64,000 nucleotides of DNA from Cladocopium goreaui (GCA_947184155.2 CAMXCT020002015.1:1-64000); one strand, 5' to 3'. Shown: positions 12,649-25,971, numbered from the stretch's first letter. Notes: generated from the letters alone by a model not told the origin. A program made the numbers and translations.

Positions 12649-15102
12649 ATGGAGGTGTGCTTCCTCGCTTCAGGTGCAGAGCTGACAGTCCTTGCCCCTG
12701 ATGAATTCGAAGGAAAAACTGCAAAGGCTGTGAAGCAAGTCTTGGCCACTAAGATTCCTGGATTTGCTGATTATTTTTCATTCTCCCACCGGAAAATCCA
12801 CGAATCTTAGGGAATCGATGAAAGGAATATGTTTGTGTTTTTTATTTTTTAAGGTTCCTGGATAGCAAATCCAAGGATTGATGTCAGCATTTTCAGACAA
12901 AGACTCTTTTCAGAAGATGGTTCCGAGATCCCGGATGATGAGATTTTTGCTTCGTCTCCAGTGAAGCTTATGCTTGTGATCTTGGAGTTTTTCCAAACGG
13001 ATGCTGAGCAAACCCAACGCATGATCTCTGCATCCACCAACAATGAATTGATTGAACTTGAGAGTTTGCTGAAAAAACCTTTGAATCCAAATGTGAGAGA
13101 CAAACATGGCACAACACCGTTGCACTGTGCCGCAGAAAGAGGACATGTTGAAAGCCTGCAGTTGTTGATTGAAGCAGGTGCTGACAAAGATCAAGCTGCG
13201 AACGATGGCGCAACGCCATTGTTCATGGCAGCACATGAAGGCCATCTTGATGTCGTTCGTCATTTGGTGGAAGTTGGTGCCCACAAAGATCAAGCCACGA
13301 ACTATGGCGCAACGCCACTGTGGATCGCAGCACATCAAGGCCATCTTGATGTTGTTCGTCATTTGGTGGAAGTTGGTGCCCACAAAGATCAAGCACCGAA
13401 CGATGGCGCAACGCCATTGTACATCGCAGCACAAGAAGGCCATCTTGATGTGGTTCGTTATCTGGTGGAAGTCGGTGCCCACAAAGATCGAGCACTGAAC
13501 GATGGCGCAACGCCATTGTACATCGCAGCAGCAAACAGCCATGCTGATGTCGTTCGTCATCTGGTGGAAGTTGGTGCCCACAAAGATCAAGCCACGAACG
13601 ATGGCGCAACGCCATTGTTCATGGCAGCACATCAAGGCCATCTTGATGTGGTTCGTCATCTGGTGGAAGTTGGTGCCCACAAAAATCAAACCAAGGACGA
13701 TGGCGCAACGCCATTGTTCATGGCAGCACAGGAAGGCCATCTTGATGTGGTTCGTCATCTGGTGGAAGTTGGTGCCCACAAAGATCAAGCACTGAACGAT
13801 GGCGCAACGCCATTGTTCATGGCAGCACACGAAGGCCATCTTGATGTTGTTCGTCATCTGGTGGAAGTCGGTGCCCACAAAGATCAAACCAGGAACGATG
13901 GCGCAACGCCATTGTTCATGGCAGCACAAGAAGGCCATCTTGATGTTGTTCGTCATTTGGTGGAAGTTGGTGCCCACAAAGATCAAGCCACGGACGATGG
14001 CGCAACGCCATTGTTCATCGCAGCACAGGAAGGCCATCTTGATGTCGTTCGTCATCTGGTGGAAGTTGGTGCCCACAAAGATCAAGCTGCGAACGATGGC
14101 GCAACGCCATTGTTGATCGCAGCACAGGAAGGCCATCTTGATGTCGTTCGTCATCTGGTGGAAGTTGGTGCCGACAAAGATCAATCAAAGGAAGATGGTG
14201 AAACACCATTGTTTATGGCAGCAGAGAAGGGCCATCTTGATGTCGTTCGTCATCTGGTGGAAGTTGGTGCCCACAACGATCAAGCCACGAATGATGGTGC
14301 AACGCCATTGTTGATCGCAGCACATCAAGGCCATCTTGATGTTGTTCGTCATCTGGTGGAACTTGGTGCCCACAAAGATCAAGCCACGAACGATGGCGCA
14401 ACGCCATTGTTCATGGCAGCACATCAAGGCCATCTTGATGTGGTTCGTCATCTGGTGGAAGTTGGTGCCCACAAAGATCAAGCTGCGAACGATGGCGCAA
14501 CGCCATTGTTCATGGCAGCATATGAAGGCCATCTTGATGTTGTTCGTCATCTGGTGGAAGTTGGTGCCCACAAAGATCAAGCCACGAACGATGGCGCAAC
14601 GCCATTGTTCATGGCAGCTCATCGAGGCCATCTTGATGTGGTTCGTCATCTGGTGGAAGTTGGTGCCCACAAAGATCAAGCTGCGAACGATGGCGCAACG
14701 CCATTGTTCATGGCAGCACATGAAGGCCATCTTGATGTTGTTCGTCATCTGGTGGAAGTTGGTGCCCACAAAGATCAAGCCACGGACAATGGTGAAACCC
14801 CATTGTTCATCGCAGCACGTGAAGGCCATCTGGATGTCGTTCGTCACTTGGTAGAGGTTGGCGCCCGCCAAAATGAGGCAACTAGGGATACGGGGGAAAC
14901 AGCCTTACATGCTGCGGCAGAAATGGGCCATGTTGAAATTGTTCGTTTTCTGATTGAAAGAGGCGCAGATAGTCACGCAACCACACGCAGTGGAAGAAGT
15001 GCTCTGGATCTGGCATCTCAAAAAGGTAATGCTGAGGTGGTCCGTTTCCTGGCAAAGATCCGGAGCGAATCGCCCCCAAGCAAAATTCCAAGGCTTGGTT
15101 GA
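12649..15102 (+). CDS. G3: Ubl-ankyrin protein, two exons, 776 aa
   Basis: Proposed CDS join(12649..12752, 12876..15102). Exon 1 (104 nt) begins at the conserved ATG and encodes residues 1-34 plus two bases. Exon 2 completes the Lys codon and continues IDVSIFRQRLFSEDG in frame, so joining with a GA-AG intron gives the full N-terminal domain seen in the intronless copies. Without the intron the open frame would start at an internal Met (12,961). Twenty ankyrin repeats follow, then the PPSKIPRLG tail. The length is identical to G6 and many repeats match, so G3 and G6 are recent duplicates. Function is probably protein binding. The exon join is inferred from frame and from paralogs, not from RNA. 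Confidence 0.85.
12753..12875 (+). mobile_element. Introner-like GA-AG intron in G3, 123 bp
   Basis: The insert begins GATTCCTGGATTTGCT and ends AGCAAATCCAAG, followed by GATT. The ends form an inverted repeat (CCTGGATTTGCT versus the reverse complement CTTGGATTTGCT, 11 of 12). GATT is present at both junctions, as expected of a 4-bp target duplication. Removing GA...AG restores the frame (phase 2). An in-frame stop (tag in aatcttagg) lies inside. Confidence 0.8.
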
Positions 15103-15458
15103 GAGACATCATGTGAGAGCAAAAAACGTTCCAGCAGCCGGCTCACCTTGGTGGCTTTTAAAGACAGACTTGTCAAAAAGGAATTCCCAAAGATCACACT
15201 TTCCTCAAATGTCTGAGATGGTTTCTGTAATGCTCAACTATCATAGGCTTCTTGCCAGTCGTTTACCCCAAAAATAGCAAGAATTGTAGGTCATAGTTTT
15301 CTCCCCACAAGCCAGAAGGTATCCCCACGTTGCTATGTACTACTATGTATACATAATGGTTGGTCAAATCTCATGAAAGTAAATCTCATTAAAGTACCGT
15401 TAAACCCCATGAAATTGCTATTGAATTCACAGAATTCTCCCTTGGTTTCTGGGTTCAG

Positions 15459-15870
15459 GGTCCGAAGCCCACGGGGATGCAAGGAGACCGTGCGGTGCTA
15501 CCCTATCCGCACCTCTTCCACATGCTGCAGGAGTGCCTTGAACAGATTTGCATCGTTACAAAACATAGAGATTTCTCCCAGAAAAAGTGGAGCTTTCCAA
15601 ACTGTGGGGATGGGTCAATTCACACATTTTTACCATATTTTTACTGGGGGAATCATCCATAAATCCCAGCTATCTTAGGGTACCATCCGGATCCTGTTTG
15701 GTGCCCATAGCATAGCCGTGGAGATCTCGAGGTGCCTCCTGGACAGCCGTGCGGATCCGGACTCGGACTTGGTGACAGCTGCAAGCTCTGCCTGGAAGAA
15801 GCAGCATGGCGTGATGGGGGCTGAATGGCGGAAGCTGACCTCCAAAAGAGCCATGTCTGACCTCCAGTAA
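15459..15870 (+). pseudogene. Gene X copy 3, degenerate
   Basis: Block A has a two-base gain (gagaccgtgcgg), and block B at 15,679 has a four-base gain (cctgtttggtgcc). The third block is replaced by a short direct duplication (gacctccaaaagagccatgtctgacctccag), and the intron with its inverted-repeat element is missing. Confidence 0.5.
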
Positions 15871-16045
15871 CCATGTGTCATCGCTGGAGAGCCATGTCTA
15901 TTTCTAGTTGTTTCACCCCAAAGAACCCAACTATAGCAAGTTGGGTTTATACGAAATTGGTTAGAAGAACTGGAAATAAGTGGTTACTGGGTCCAAAAAG
16001 TGAATTTTTAACCTTCATTTTACTGGTAAGTAAGTATGTTTATAT

Positions 16046-16146
16046 GGGTTTGTCTGAAAATAGGGGATACCCACAAATAGCAATTTTAATGGGGAACATG
16101 GTGATAATCCATTGGAATATGAGATACACTATTTTCAGACAAACCC
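16046..16146. mobile_element. MITE M1 copy (unit 3)
   Basis: About 101 bp with the same inverted arms, flanked by ATAT on both sides, which may be a target duplication. It is followed by a tract ending cttgcag and a GC-rich, exon-like segment (about 16,189-16,290). Confidence 0.8.
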
Positions 16147-16378
16147 ATATAATGTATACCCAACATACCATGTTAAGCATACTTGCAGCGGCACATGGTG
16201 GCGCTGGCCATGGTTTAGAGCCATCAAGGCCAGGCTCTGAGTCAGTTCAACGGCGCGCTGGGTGGTGCATCGCACGTAGTGGGTCAATAACTAATCACCA
16301 TATACTGCAGTTCTAAATACACATGAAGTGCAATACTATATATATACACATGCTGTATATCATCAAAATATCATTTAT

Positions 16379-16410
16379 AGATACAATATATATATATAAT
16401 ATAATATATA

Positions 16411-16444
<34 letters not shown>

Positions 16445-16470
16445 TATATATATATTACATTACATAGATA
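16379..16470. repeat. AT/AAT microsatellite tract, unit 3
   Basis: Mixed (TA)n and (ATA)n runs. The homologous site is at 20,680-20,815 in unit 4, where (ACT)n is added, and expanded at 36,118-36,420 in unit 6. Confidence 0.85.
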
Positions 16471-18194
16471 ATTTGATATATAGATTGATAATTTAATATA
16501 TATATAGACAATATGAGAATATAGATAGATATTTCACATATCCCACATCTCTGGGGATCCACATCCAAGTGGGACGTAAAAAACATCCACCCAGGCATCC
16601 CTTCGACAAACTCTCTGACTGCGTGGTCAATTCAGGCGGCCGGGTTCCGGTTCCTGGTGCGTATGGCACCATGGTGAACTTTACACCTACAAGATGGGAA
16701 AGAGCTACGTTGTAGTTGGGGGATGGTCATCAATCCATGAAACAGGGCTTTTATATTCCGTTTTTGTAAGGATTCCTATTATGAAATGGATGACCATACC
16801 CTAAGATACCATGTCTTGCCGGAAGTTCAGTTCCAGAGAACAAAGTGGATGGGGTTATATCCAATCTTATGGGGGTTTAAAAATTGCGAAACACAAAAGA
16901 TCACATTGAATTTCACGGTTTCTGGCAAAGTTTCCCTTGAACCCAATGGATTTAGAACGATTTAGTGAGCCTTGGAGCATCTGGGATAATTCGTTGAATT
17001 TGATAATGGGAACCCGCGCCTGAACTGGTGGACCTTTGAAGGGAACTCAGGGAAGTTGAAGGGCCCAAAGCCTAGGCCTAGTAAACAGAAAAACCATCTT
17101 TTTGCGGCCCTCCTTTAAAACCCGGGACATTGCATATGTGTGGGGAGCCAGGATTTTCGGTTCCATTCACATTTTCAGAGACACATTTTTTATGGGTCTT
17201 ACCTCCGTGTCCTGACTTCCCAGACTTGGTTTGAAAGGGCAAAAATACAGGTTTCACACCTTTTTTGTGCACTTTCAAACATCACAACGAGACCAATCTA
17301 TGAATATGTCTGAGCTATTTCATAACTAGCATGTATTCTCGGTAGATAGACACAAAGAATCGGCCGGGACAACCCAAATATACCATATGGTTCTTACCTA
17401 TAACAACCCCAAAAAGATGCAGCATTTTGCGAACAAATCCCAGCAGAATGGTGGTAAATTCAACGAATCTTTATCATCTTTCTGGCATTGAATTGAACTA
17501 GTAATAAAGTAATTCTTTTCCTACTAAATAGTCGTGAAAAAATAGTTGTAATTTCCAGAGTAGTAAACCCAAGTGACATAGTGAAAAGAGATGTTACACT
17601 ATGTTACAATACCCAACTTCGCTAAATCGATGAACTACCTCATAAATCCGCCTATCCTTCACGGGTCCCGAGAACTCCAGAGAACTCCAAAACTCCAAAG
17701 GCCATGGATTCGCGTTGCGCGGCCGGGCTATCTGAGCTCCATGCGGCTGCAGCCACAGGAGGGGATCGGAAGCAAAGAATTGATGAGGCTTCAAATTTAT
17801 CATATATCTATATATATATATGTATATATTGATACTATACCTGAGGATACTTAATTTTTCTTGTAGATATGTAGAAGTATTTGATGAGGTATAACGGATT
17901 ATATCGGTATAACTGAGAATAGCATGGATATTGATTCAGAATTATCATTGAATTCCCAGCGGCATCATGGAACCTGATCCGAACATCGTTCTGCAGGATC
18001 CAATCAAGGTGACACCGACGGGTGGAGATCCAAACGCACATCTTTCAATTGGGGACTACTTTCGTGGGTCAATGATCGCAAATTATTGAAGCAAAACATC
18101 TGAATCACATGTCCCTTTCTTGACGGGTTGTAAAGTGCTGGGGCAATCGTTCCCACATTCCATGCAGGCTGCTTGGTTTTGAGCGATCAGCGCG

Positions 18195-19457
18195 ATGGAG
18201 GTGTGCTTCCTCGCTTCAGGTGCAACGCTGGCAGTCCTTGCACCTGATGAATTTGAAGGAAAAACTGCAAAGGCTGTGAAGCAAGTCTTGGCCACTAAGA
18301 TTCCTGGATTTGCTGATTATTTTTCCTTTTCCCACCGGAAAATCCACGAATCTTAGGGAATCGATGAAAGGAATATGTTTGTGTTTTTGATTTTTTGAGG
18401 TTCCTGGATAGCAAATCCAAGGATTGATGTCAGCATTTTCAGACAAAGACTCTTTTCAGAAGATGGTTCCGAGATTCCGGATGATGAGATTTTTGCTTCG
18501 TCTCCAGTGAAGCTTATGCTTGTGATCTTGGATTTTTTCCAAACGGATGCTGAGCAAACCCACCGCATGATCTCTGCATCCACCAACAATGAATTGATTG
18601 AACTTGAGAGTTTGCTGAAAAAACCTTTGAATCCAAATGTGAGAGACGAACATGGTACAACACCGTTGCACTGTGCCGCAGAAAGAGGACATGTTGAAAG
18701 CCTGCAGTTGTTGATTGAAGCAGGTGCCGACAAAGATCAAGCAAACGTTGATGGTGAAACACCATTGTTCATCGCCGCAGAGGAAGGCCATCTTGATGTC
18801 GTTCGTCATTTGGTGGAAGTTGGTGCCCACAAAGATCAAACCACGGACGATGGCGCAACGCCACTGTGGATCGCAGCACAGGAAGGCCATCTTGACGTTG
18901 TTCGTCATCTGGTGCAAGTTGGTGCCCACAAAGATCAAACCAGGGACCATGGCGCAACGCCACTGTGGATCGCAGCACAGGAAGGCCATCTTGACGTTGT
19001 TCGTCATCTGGTGCAAGTTGGTGCCCACAAAGATCAAGCCACGAACAATGGCGCAACGCCATTGTTCATCGCCGCAGAGGAAGGCCATCTTGACGTTGTT
19101 CGTCATCTGGTGGAAGTTGGTGCCCACAAAGATCAAACCACGAACGAGGGCGCAACGCCATTGTTCATGGCAGCACAAAAAGGCCATCTTGATGTCGTTT
19201 GGCATTTGGTGGAAGTCGGTGCCCATAAAGATCAAGCGAAGAAGGGTGGCGCAACACCATTGTTCACCGCAGCAGCGCAAGGCCATGTTGAAATTGTTCG
19301 CTTTCTGATTGAAAGAGGCGCAGATAGTCACGCAACTACACGCAGTGGAAGCACTGCTCTGGATCTGGCATCTCAAAGGGGTCATTCTGAGGTGGTCCGT
19401 TTCTTGGCAAAGATCCGGAGCGAATCGCCCCCAAGCAAAATCCCAAGGCTTGGTTGA
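18195..19457 (+). CDS. G4: Ubl-ankyrin protein, two exons, 379 aa
   Basis: Proposed CDS join(18195..18298, 18422..19457), with the same phase-2 GA-AG intron as G3. The protein keeps the Ubl domain and N-cap but only about eight ankyrin repeats. The penultimate repeat is a fusion: GGATPLFTAAAQGH runs directly into VEIVRFLIERGADSH, so the repeat that normally starts GETALHAAAEMGH is merged with an internal one. The tail PPSKIPRLG is intact. It is the shortest of the intron-bearing copies, showing repeat loss by unequal exchange. One substitution of note is WHLVEVG for RHLVEVG in repeat 6. Confidence 0.85.
18299..18421 (+). mobile_element. Introner-like GA-AG intron in G4, 123 bp
   Basis: Same element as in G3, nearly identical in sequence, with the same inverted ends and flanking GATT. 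It occupies the same codon (AA|G) and phase. Confidence 0.8.
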
Positions 19458-19784
19458 GAGACATCCTGTGAGAGCAAAAACAGTTCCAGCGGCAGGCTCA
19501 CCTTGGCGGCTTTTTAAAGACAGACTTGTCAACAAGGATTTCCCAAAGATCACACTTTCCTCAAATGTCTGAGATGGTTTCTGTAATGCTCAACTATCAT
19601 AGGCTTCTTGCAAGTCGTTTGCCCCAAAAATAGCAAGAAATTGTAGGTCAATATTCCAGCACCATGGAGCACATGGGATAGTTTTCTCCCCACAAGCCAG
19701 AAGGTATCCCCACATTGCTATGTACCGTTTTTTACCCCATGAAATTGCTAATTCACAGAATTCTCCCTTTGTTTCTGGGTTCAG

Positions 19785-20199
19785 GGTCCGAAGCCCACGG
19801 GGATGCAAGGAGACTGCGGTGCTACCCTGTCCGCACCTCTTCCACATGCTGCAGGAGTGCCTTCAACAGATTTGCATCGTTACACATGGAGATTTCACCC
19901 AGAAAAAGTGGAGCTTGAAACTGTGGGGATGGGTATTTTTAACACATTTTTACATATTTTTACCATATTTTTACTCGGGGAATAAATATCCATAGATCCC
20001 AGCTATCTTAGGGTACCATCCGGATCCTGGTGCCCATAGCATAGCCGTGGAGATCTCGAGGTGCCTCCTGGACAGTCGCGCGGATCCGGACTCGGACTTG
20101 GTGACAGCTGCAAGCTCTGCCTGGAAGAAGCAGCATGGCGTGATGGGGACTGAATGGCGGAAGCTGACCTCCAAAAGAGCCATGTCTGACCTCCAGTAA
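19785..20199 (+). CDS. Gene X copy 4: putative reading frame, open across two exon blocks
   Basis: Blocks 19785..19912 and 20012..20199 join in frame through a GC-AG intron of 99 bp, as in copy 1. A three-base in-frame loss (THGDF for TKHGDF) and single substitutions (Cys for Phe, Gln for Glu, Thr for Ala) keep it open. The end differs from copy 1: after RKLTS it reads KRAMSDLQ and stops at TAA 20,197-20,199, because the third intron and exon are absent. Two copies staying open across the same non-canonical splice supports coding. The upstream start is not identified. Confidence 0.5.
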
Positions 20200-20374
20200 C
20201 CATGTGTCATCGCTGGAGAGCCATGTCTATTTCTAGTCGTTTCACCCCAAAGAACCCAACTATAGCAAATTGGGTTTATACGAAATTGGTTAGAAGAACT
20301 GGAAATACGTGGTTACTGGGTCCAAAAAGTGAATTTTTAACCTGCATTTTACTGGTAAGCAAGTATGTTTATAT

Positions 20375-20475
20375 GGGTTTGTCTGCAAATAGGGGATACC
20401 CACAAATAGCAATTTTAATGGGGAACATGGTGATAATCCATTGGAATATGAGATACACCATTTTCAGACAAACCC
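20375..20475. mobile_element. MITE M1 copy (unit 4)
   Basis: Same element with one change in the left arm (gtctgcaaatag). Same position relative to gene X. Confidence 0.8.
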
Positions 20476-22555
20476 ATATAATGTATACCCAACATACCAT
20501 GTTAAGCATACTTGCAGCGGCACATGGTGGCGCTGGCCATGGTTTAGAGCCATCAAGGCCAGGCTCTGAGTCAGTTCAACGGCGCGCTGGGTGGTGCATC
20601 GCACGTAGTGGGTCAATAACTAATCACCATATACTGCAGTTCTAAATACACATGAAGTGCAATACTATATATATATATATGTATACACATGTATATCATC
20701 AACATATCATTTATATATACAATATATATATATAATATAATAATAATAACAATAATAATAATTAATAGTAATAATAATACTACTACTACTACTAATAATA
20801 ATGTATATATATATTACACTACATAGATAATTTGATATATAGATTGATAATTTAATGTATATATATATAGACTATGAGAAGATAGATAGATATTTCACAT
20901 ATCTTACCACATATCTGGGATCCACATCCAAGTGGGACGTTATACATCCACCCAGGCCTTCTACAAACTCTCTGACTGCGTCAATTCAGGCGGCCGGGTG
21001 CCGGTTCCTGGTGCGTATGGCACCATGGTGAACTTTACACCTACAAGATGGGAAAGAGTACGTTGTAGTTGGGGCATGGTCATCCATGAAACAGGCCTTG
21101 AAAAAAATCCGTTTTTGTAAGGATTCCAAGTATGAAATGGATGACCATACCCTAAGATACCATGTCTTGACCGGAAGTTCAGTTCCAGAGAACAAAGTGG
21201 ATGGGGTTATATCCAATCTTATGGGGGTTTAAAAGTTGCGAAACACAAAAAATCACATGGAATTTCACGGTTTCCGGCAAAGTTCCCTGAACCCAATGGA
21301 TTTAGAACGATCTAGTGAGCCTTGGAACATCGATAATTCGTTGAATTTGATAGGACCCCGCGCCTGACATTTGAACTGAGGGAAGTTGAAGGGCCCAAAG
21401 CCTAGGCCTAGTGAACAAAAAAAACAACATCTTTTTGCGGCCCTCCTTTAAAACCCGGGGACATTGCATATGCTGAAATTGCTGTTTGTGTGGGGAAACT
21501 GATGATAAGTCCGTGGATTTTGGATTCCGTGAACATTTTCAGAGACCCATATGGGTCTTGCCTCCGTTGCCTCCGTGTCCTGACTTCCCAGACTTGGTTT
21601 AAAAGGACAAACATACAGGTTTCACACCTTTTTTGTGCACTTTCACACATCACAACGAGACCAATCTATGAATATGCCTGAACTTTTTCATAACTAGCAT
21701 GTATTCTTGGTAGATAGACACAACGTAATCAGCCGGGACAACCCAAATATACCATATGGTTCTTACCTATAACAACCCCCAAAAGATGCAGCATTTTGCG
21801 AACAAATCCCAGTAGAATGATGGTAAATTCAACGTTTTCTGAATCTTTATCATCTTTCTGGCATTGACTTGAAATAGTAATAAGGTGAATTGTGTCCTAC
21901 TAAATAGTCGTGAAAAATAGAGTTGCAATTTCCAGAGTAGTAAACCCAACTGACATAGTGAAAAAATATCTTGCAATATGTTACAATACCCAACTTCGCT
22001 ATCATAAATCGATGAACTACCTCATAAATCCAGTGAAAAATCCCGTGATTTTCGGGTGCCTATCCAAGGCCATGGATTCGCGTTGCGCTTCAACCTGACC
22101 TCCATGCGGCCTTTGGAGCCGCAGGAGGGTATCGGAAGCAAAGAATTGATGAGGCTTCAGATTTATCAGGTATAACTATATGTAGATATATGATATATAT
22201 ATATATATACATATTGATACTATACCTGAAGATAGATTTTTTTGTTGTAGATATGTACAAGTATTTGATCAGGTATAACTGATAATAGCACGGATCCAGT
22301 CTTTTTTCTTGTTCAACAAGCTGGCAGAGTTTTGCTCCAGTATCGATCTACCGCAGGATGAATCCTGAAGGTGTCACCGGTGGAGATCCATACACACATC
22401 TTTCAATTGGGGACTGCTTTGGTGGGTCAATGATCGAACATGATTGAAGCAACACATCTGAATCACATGTCTCTTTCTTGACAGGTTGCAAAGTGCTGGG
22501 GCAATTGTTCCCACATTCCATACAGCCTGCTGCTTGGCTTGGAGCGATCGGCGCG

Positions 22556-25083
22556 ATGGAGGTGTGCTTCCTCGCTTCAGGTGCAGAGCTGACAGTCCTT
22601 GCCCCTGATGAATTCGAAGGAAAAACTGCAAAGGCTGTGAAGCAAGTCTTGGCCAGTAAGATTCCTGGATTTGCTGACTATTTTTCATTTTCCCACCGGA
22701 AAATCCACACTACTTAGGGAATCGATGAAAGGAATATGTTTGTGTTTTTATTTTTTGATGTTCCTGGATAGCAAATCCAAGGATTGATGTCAGCATTTTC
22801 AGACAAAGACTTTTTTCAGAAGATGGTTCCGAGATCCCGGATGATGAGATTTTTGCTTCGTCTCCAGTGAAGCTTATGCTTGTGATCTTGGAGTTTTTCC
22901 AAACGGATGCTGAGCAAACCCAACGCATGATCTCTGCATCCACCAACAATGAATTGATTGAACTTGAGAGTTTGCTGAAAAAACCTTTGAACCCAAATGT
23001 CAGAGACGAACATGGCACAACACCGTTGCACTGTGCCGCAGAAAGAGGACATGTTGAAAGCCTGCAGTTGTTGATTGAAGCAGGTGCTGACAAAGATCAA
23101 GCAAAGGTTGATGGTGAAACACCATTGTTCATCGCCGCAGAGGAAGGCCATCTTGATGTCGTTCGTCATTTGGTGGAAGTTGGTGCCCACAAAAATCAAA
23201 CCACGAACGATGGTGAAACACCACTGTGGATCGCAGCACATCAAGGCCATCTTGATGTCGTTCGTCATTTGGTGGAAGTTGGTGCCTACAAAGATCAAGC
23301 CACGAACGATGGCGCAACACCACTGTGTATCGCGGCACATGAAGGCCATCTTGATGTCGTTCGTCATCTGGTGGAAGTTGGTGCCCACAACGATCAAGCC
23401 ACGAACGATGGTGCAACGCCATTGTTGATCGCAGCACATCAAGGCCATCTTGATGTTGTTCGTCATCTGGTGGAAGTTGGTGCCCACAAAGATCAAGCCA
23501 CGAACGATGGCGCAACGCCATTGTTCATGGCAGCACATCAAGGCCATCTTGATGTGGTTCGTCATCTGGTGGAAGTCGGTGCCCACAAAGATCAAGCCAC
23601 GAACGATGGGGCAACGCCATTGTTCATCGCCGCAGAGGAAGGCCATCTTGATGTCGTTCGTCATCTGGTGGAAGTCGGTGCCCACAAAGATCAAGCCACG
23701 AATGCTGGCGCGACGCCACTGTGGATCGCAGCACAGAAAGGCCATCTTGATGTCGTCCAACATTTGACGGAAGTTGGTGCCCACAAAGATCAAGCAAGGG
23801 ACAATGGCGCAACGCCGTTGCTCATCGCAGCAGCAAAAGGCCATGTTGATGTCGTTCGTCATTTGGTGGAAGTTGGTGCCCACAAAAATCAAGCCGAGAA
23901 CAATGGCACAACGCCATTGTGCATCGCGGCACAGGAAAGCCATCTTGATGTCGTCCAACATCTGACGGAAGTGGGTGCCCACAAAGATCAAACCAGGAAC
24001 GATGGCGCAACACCACTGTGGATCGCAGCAGCGAAAGGCCATCTTGATGTTGTTCGTCATTTGGTGGAAGTTGGTGCCCACAAAGATCAAGCCGGGAACG
24101 ATGGCGCAACACCATTGTTCGTTGCAGCACAGGAAGGCCATCTTGATGTCGTCCAACATTTGACGGAAGTTGGTGCCCACAAAGATCAAGCCATGAACAA
24201 TGGTGCAACACCACTGTGGATCGCAGCACAGGAAGGCCATCTTGATGTCGTTCGTCATTTGGTGGAAGTTGGTGCCTACAAAGATCAAGCCGGGAACGAT
24301 GGTGCAACCCCAGTGTGTATCGCGGCACATGAAGGCCATCTTGATGTCGTTCGTCATTTGGTGGAAGTTGGTGCCCACAAAGATCAAGCAAGGAACACTG
24401 GTGAAACGCCATTGTTCATGGCAGCACAGGAAGGCCATCTTGATGTCGTTCGTCATTTGGTGGAAGTTGGTGCCCACAAAGATCAAGCCGGGAAGAATGG
24501 CACAACTCCATTGTTCATCGCGGCACAGGAAGGCCATCTTGATGTCGTTCGTCATTTGGTGGAAGTTGGTGCCCACAAAGATCAAGCCTGGAACGATGGC
24601 GCAACTCCATTGTTCATCGCAGCTGAGAACGGCCATCTTGATGTCGTTCGTCATCTGGTGGAAGTCGGTGCCCACAAAGATCAAGCCACGAACGATGGCG
24701 CAACGCCACTGTGGATCGCAGCACAAGAAGGCTATCTTGATGTCGTTCGTCATCTGGTGGAAGTCGGTGCCCACAAAGATCAAGCAAGGAACGATGGCGC
24801 AACGCCATTGATGATCGCGGCACATCGAGGTCATCTTGATGTTGTTCGGCATTTGGTTGATATTGGCGCTCGCAAAAATGAGGCAACTAGGGATACTGGG
24901 GAAACAGCCTTACATGCTGCGGCAGAAATGGGCCATGTTGAAATTGTTCGTTTTCTGATTGAAAGAGGCGCAGATAGTCACGCAACTACACGCAGTGGAA
25001 GAAGTGCTCTGGATCTGGCATCTCAAAAAGGTCATGCTGAGGTGGTCCGTTTCCTGGCAAGGAAAATCCCAAGGCTTGGTTGA
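22556..25083 (+). CDS. G5: Ubl-ankyrin protein, two exons, 801 aa
   Basis: Proposed CDS join(22556..22659, 22782..25083). Exon 1 ends GCCAGTAA and exon 2 starts GATTGATG, giving Ala-Ser-Lys-Ile-Asp-Val, the same residues as intronless G9. About 21 ankyrin repeats follow, several of an unusual subtype (VVQHLTEVGAHKDQ) shared with G9, which suggests exchange between copies. The C-terminus is shortened: RFLAR joins directly to KIPRLG, an in-frame loss of the IRSESPPS segment. The context gccagtaaga offers a tempting GT donor, but using it would shift the frame and give a stop after about 30 codons, so the GA donor is preferred. Confidence 0.85.
22660..22781 (+). mobile_element. Introner-like GA-AG intron in G5, 122 bp
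   Basis: Same element and position as in G3 and G4. It is one base shorter, with a few substitutions (for example ttgatgttcctgg near the 3' end). Confidence 0.8.
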
Positions 25084-25467
25084 GAGACATCCTGTGAGAG
25101 CAAAAAAGTTCCAGCAGCCGGCCCACCTTGGTGGCTTTTAAAGACAGATTTGTCAAAAAGGAATTCCAGAAGATCACCCTTTCCTCAAATGTCTGCGGCG
25201 ATGGTTTCTGTAATGCTCAACTATCATAGGCTTCTTGCAAGTCATTTACCCCAAAAATAGCAAGAACAGAAGTAGGTCAAGTTCTATCCAGCACCATGGA
25301 GCATCTTGGATAGTTTTCTCCCCACAAGCCAGAAGGTATCCCCACATTGCTATGTACTATGTATACATAATGGTCAAATCTCATGAAAGTAAATCTCATT
25401 GCTATGTACCGTTTTTCCCGAGAGCGCCTGCGAAGGGTTCTTCGTAAAAAAGCAGCCGTTATACTAC

Positions 25468-25895
25468 ATCTTCACACCTTCACATCTGCAGATCTACATC
25501 TTCGCACCTTCACATCTGCTGATCTACATCTTCACACCTTCACACCTGCAGATCTAGATCTTCACACCTTCACATCTGCTAGATCTTCACACCTTCACAT
25601 CTGCAGATCTAGATCTTCACACCTTCACACCTGCAGATCTAGATCTTCACACCCTCACACCTGCAGATCTAGATCTTCACACCTTCACTGCAGATCTACA
25701 TCTTCACACCTTCACATCTGCAGATCTACATCTTCACACCTTCACATCTGCAGATCTAGATCTTCACACCTCACATCTGCAGATCTAGATCTTCACCCTC
25801 ACACCTGCAGATCTAGATCTTCACACCCTCACATCTGCAGATCTAGATCTTCACACCCACATCTGCAGATCTAGATCTGCAGATCTCTCGCTCTT
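25468..25895. repeat. 30-bp minisatellite (ctgcagatctagatcttcac type)
   Basis: About 15 imperfect copies built from ttcacaccttcacatctgca and gatctagatc, with overlapping PstI- and BglII-type palindromes. Any long reading frame through it is a by-product of the period being a multiple of three. Confidence 0.9.
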
Positions 25896-25971
25896 CTTCT
25901 TCACACCTTCTCTCTTAAGGCAGATCTAGGGCAGATCGGGCGGGGGCGGTGCCGCCGGAGCGCCACGAAAC

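Noticed and set aside
15873-16316. 147-codon frames at 15,873, 20,202 and 35,658
   Set aside because: They read straight through both arms of MITE M1 and through splice-like sites. Their recurrence reflects unit duplication and not selection on the frame.
22816-24852. Long minus-strand reading frames opposite the ankyrin repeats (up to 678 codons), and plus-strand frames rich in WWKLVPTKIK
   Set aside because: The 99-bp period is 33 codons, so any frame open in one repeat stays open through all. These are shadows of the true frame and recur at every paralog.
25383-25874. 163-codon plus-strand frame of Ser/His/Leu/Thr repeats
   Set aside because: Generated by the 30-bp minisatellite (period a multiple of three).
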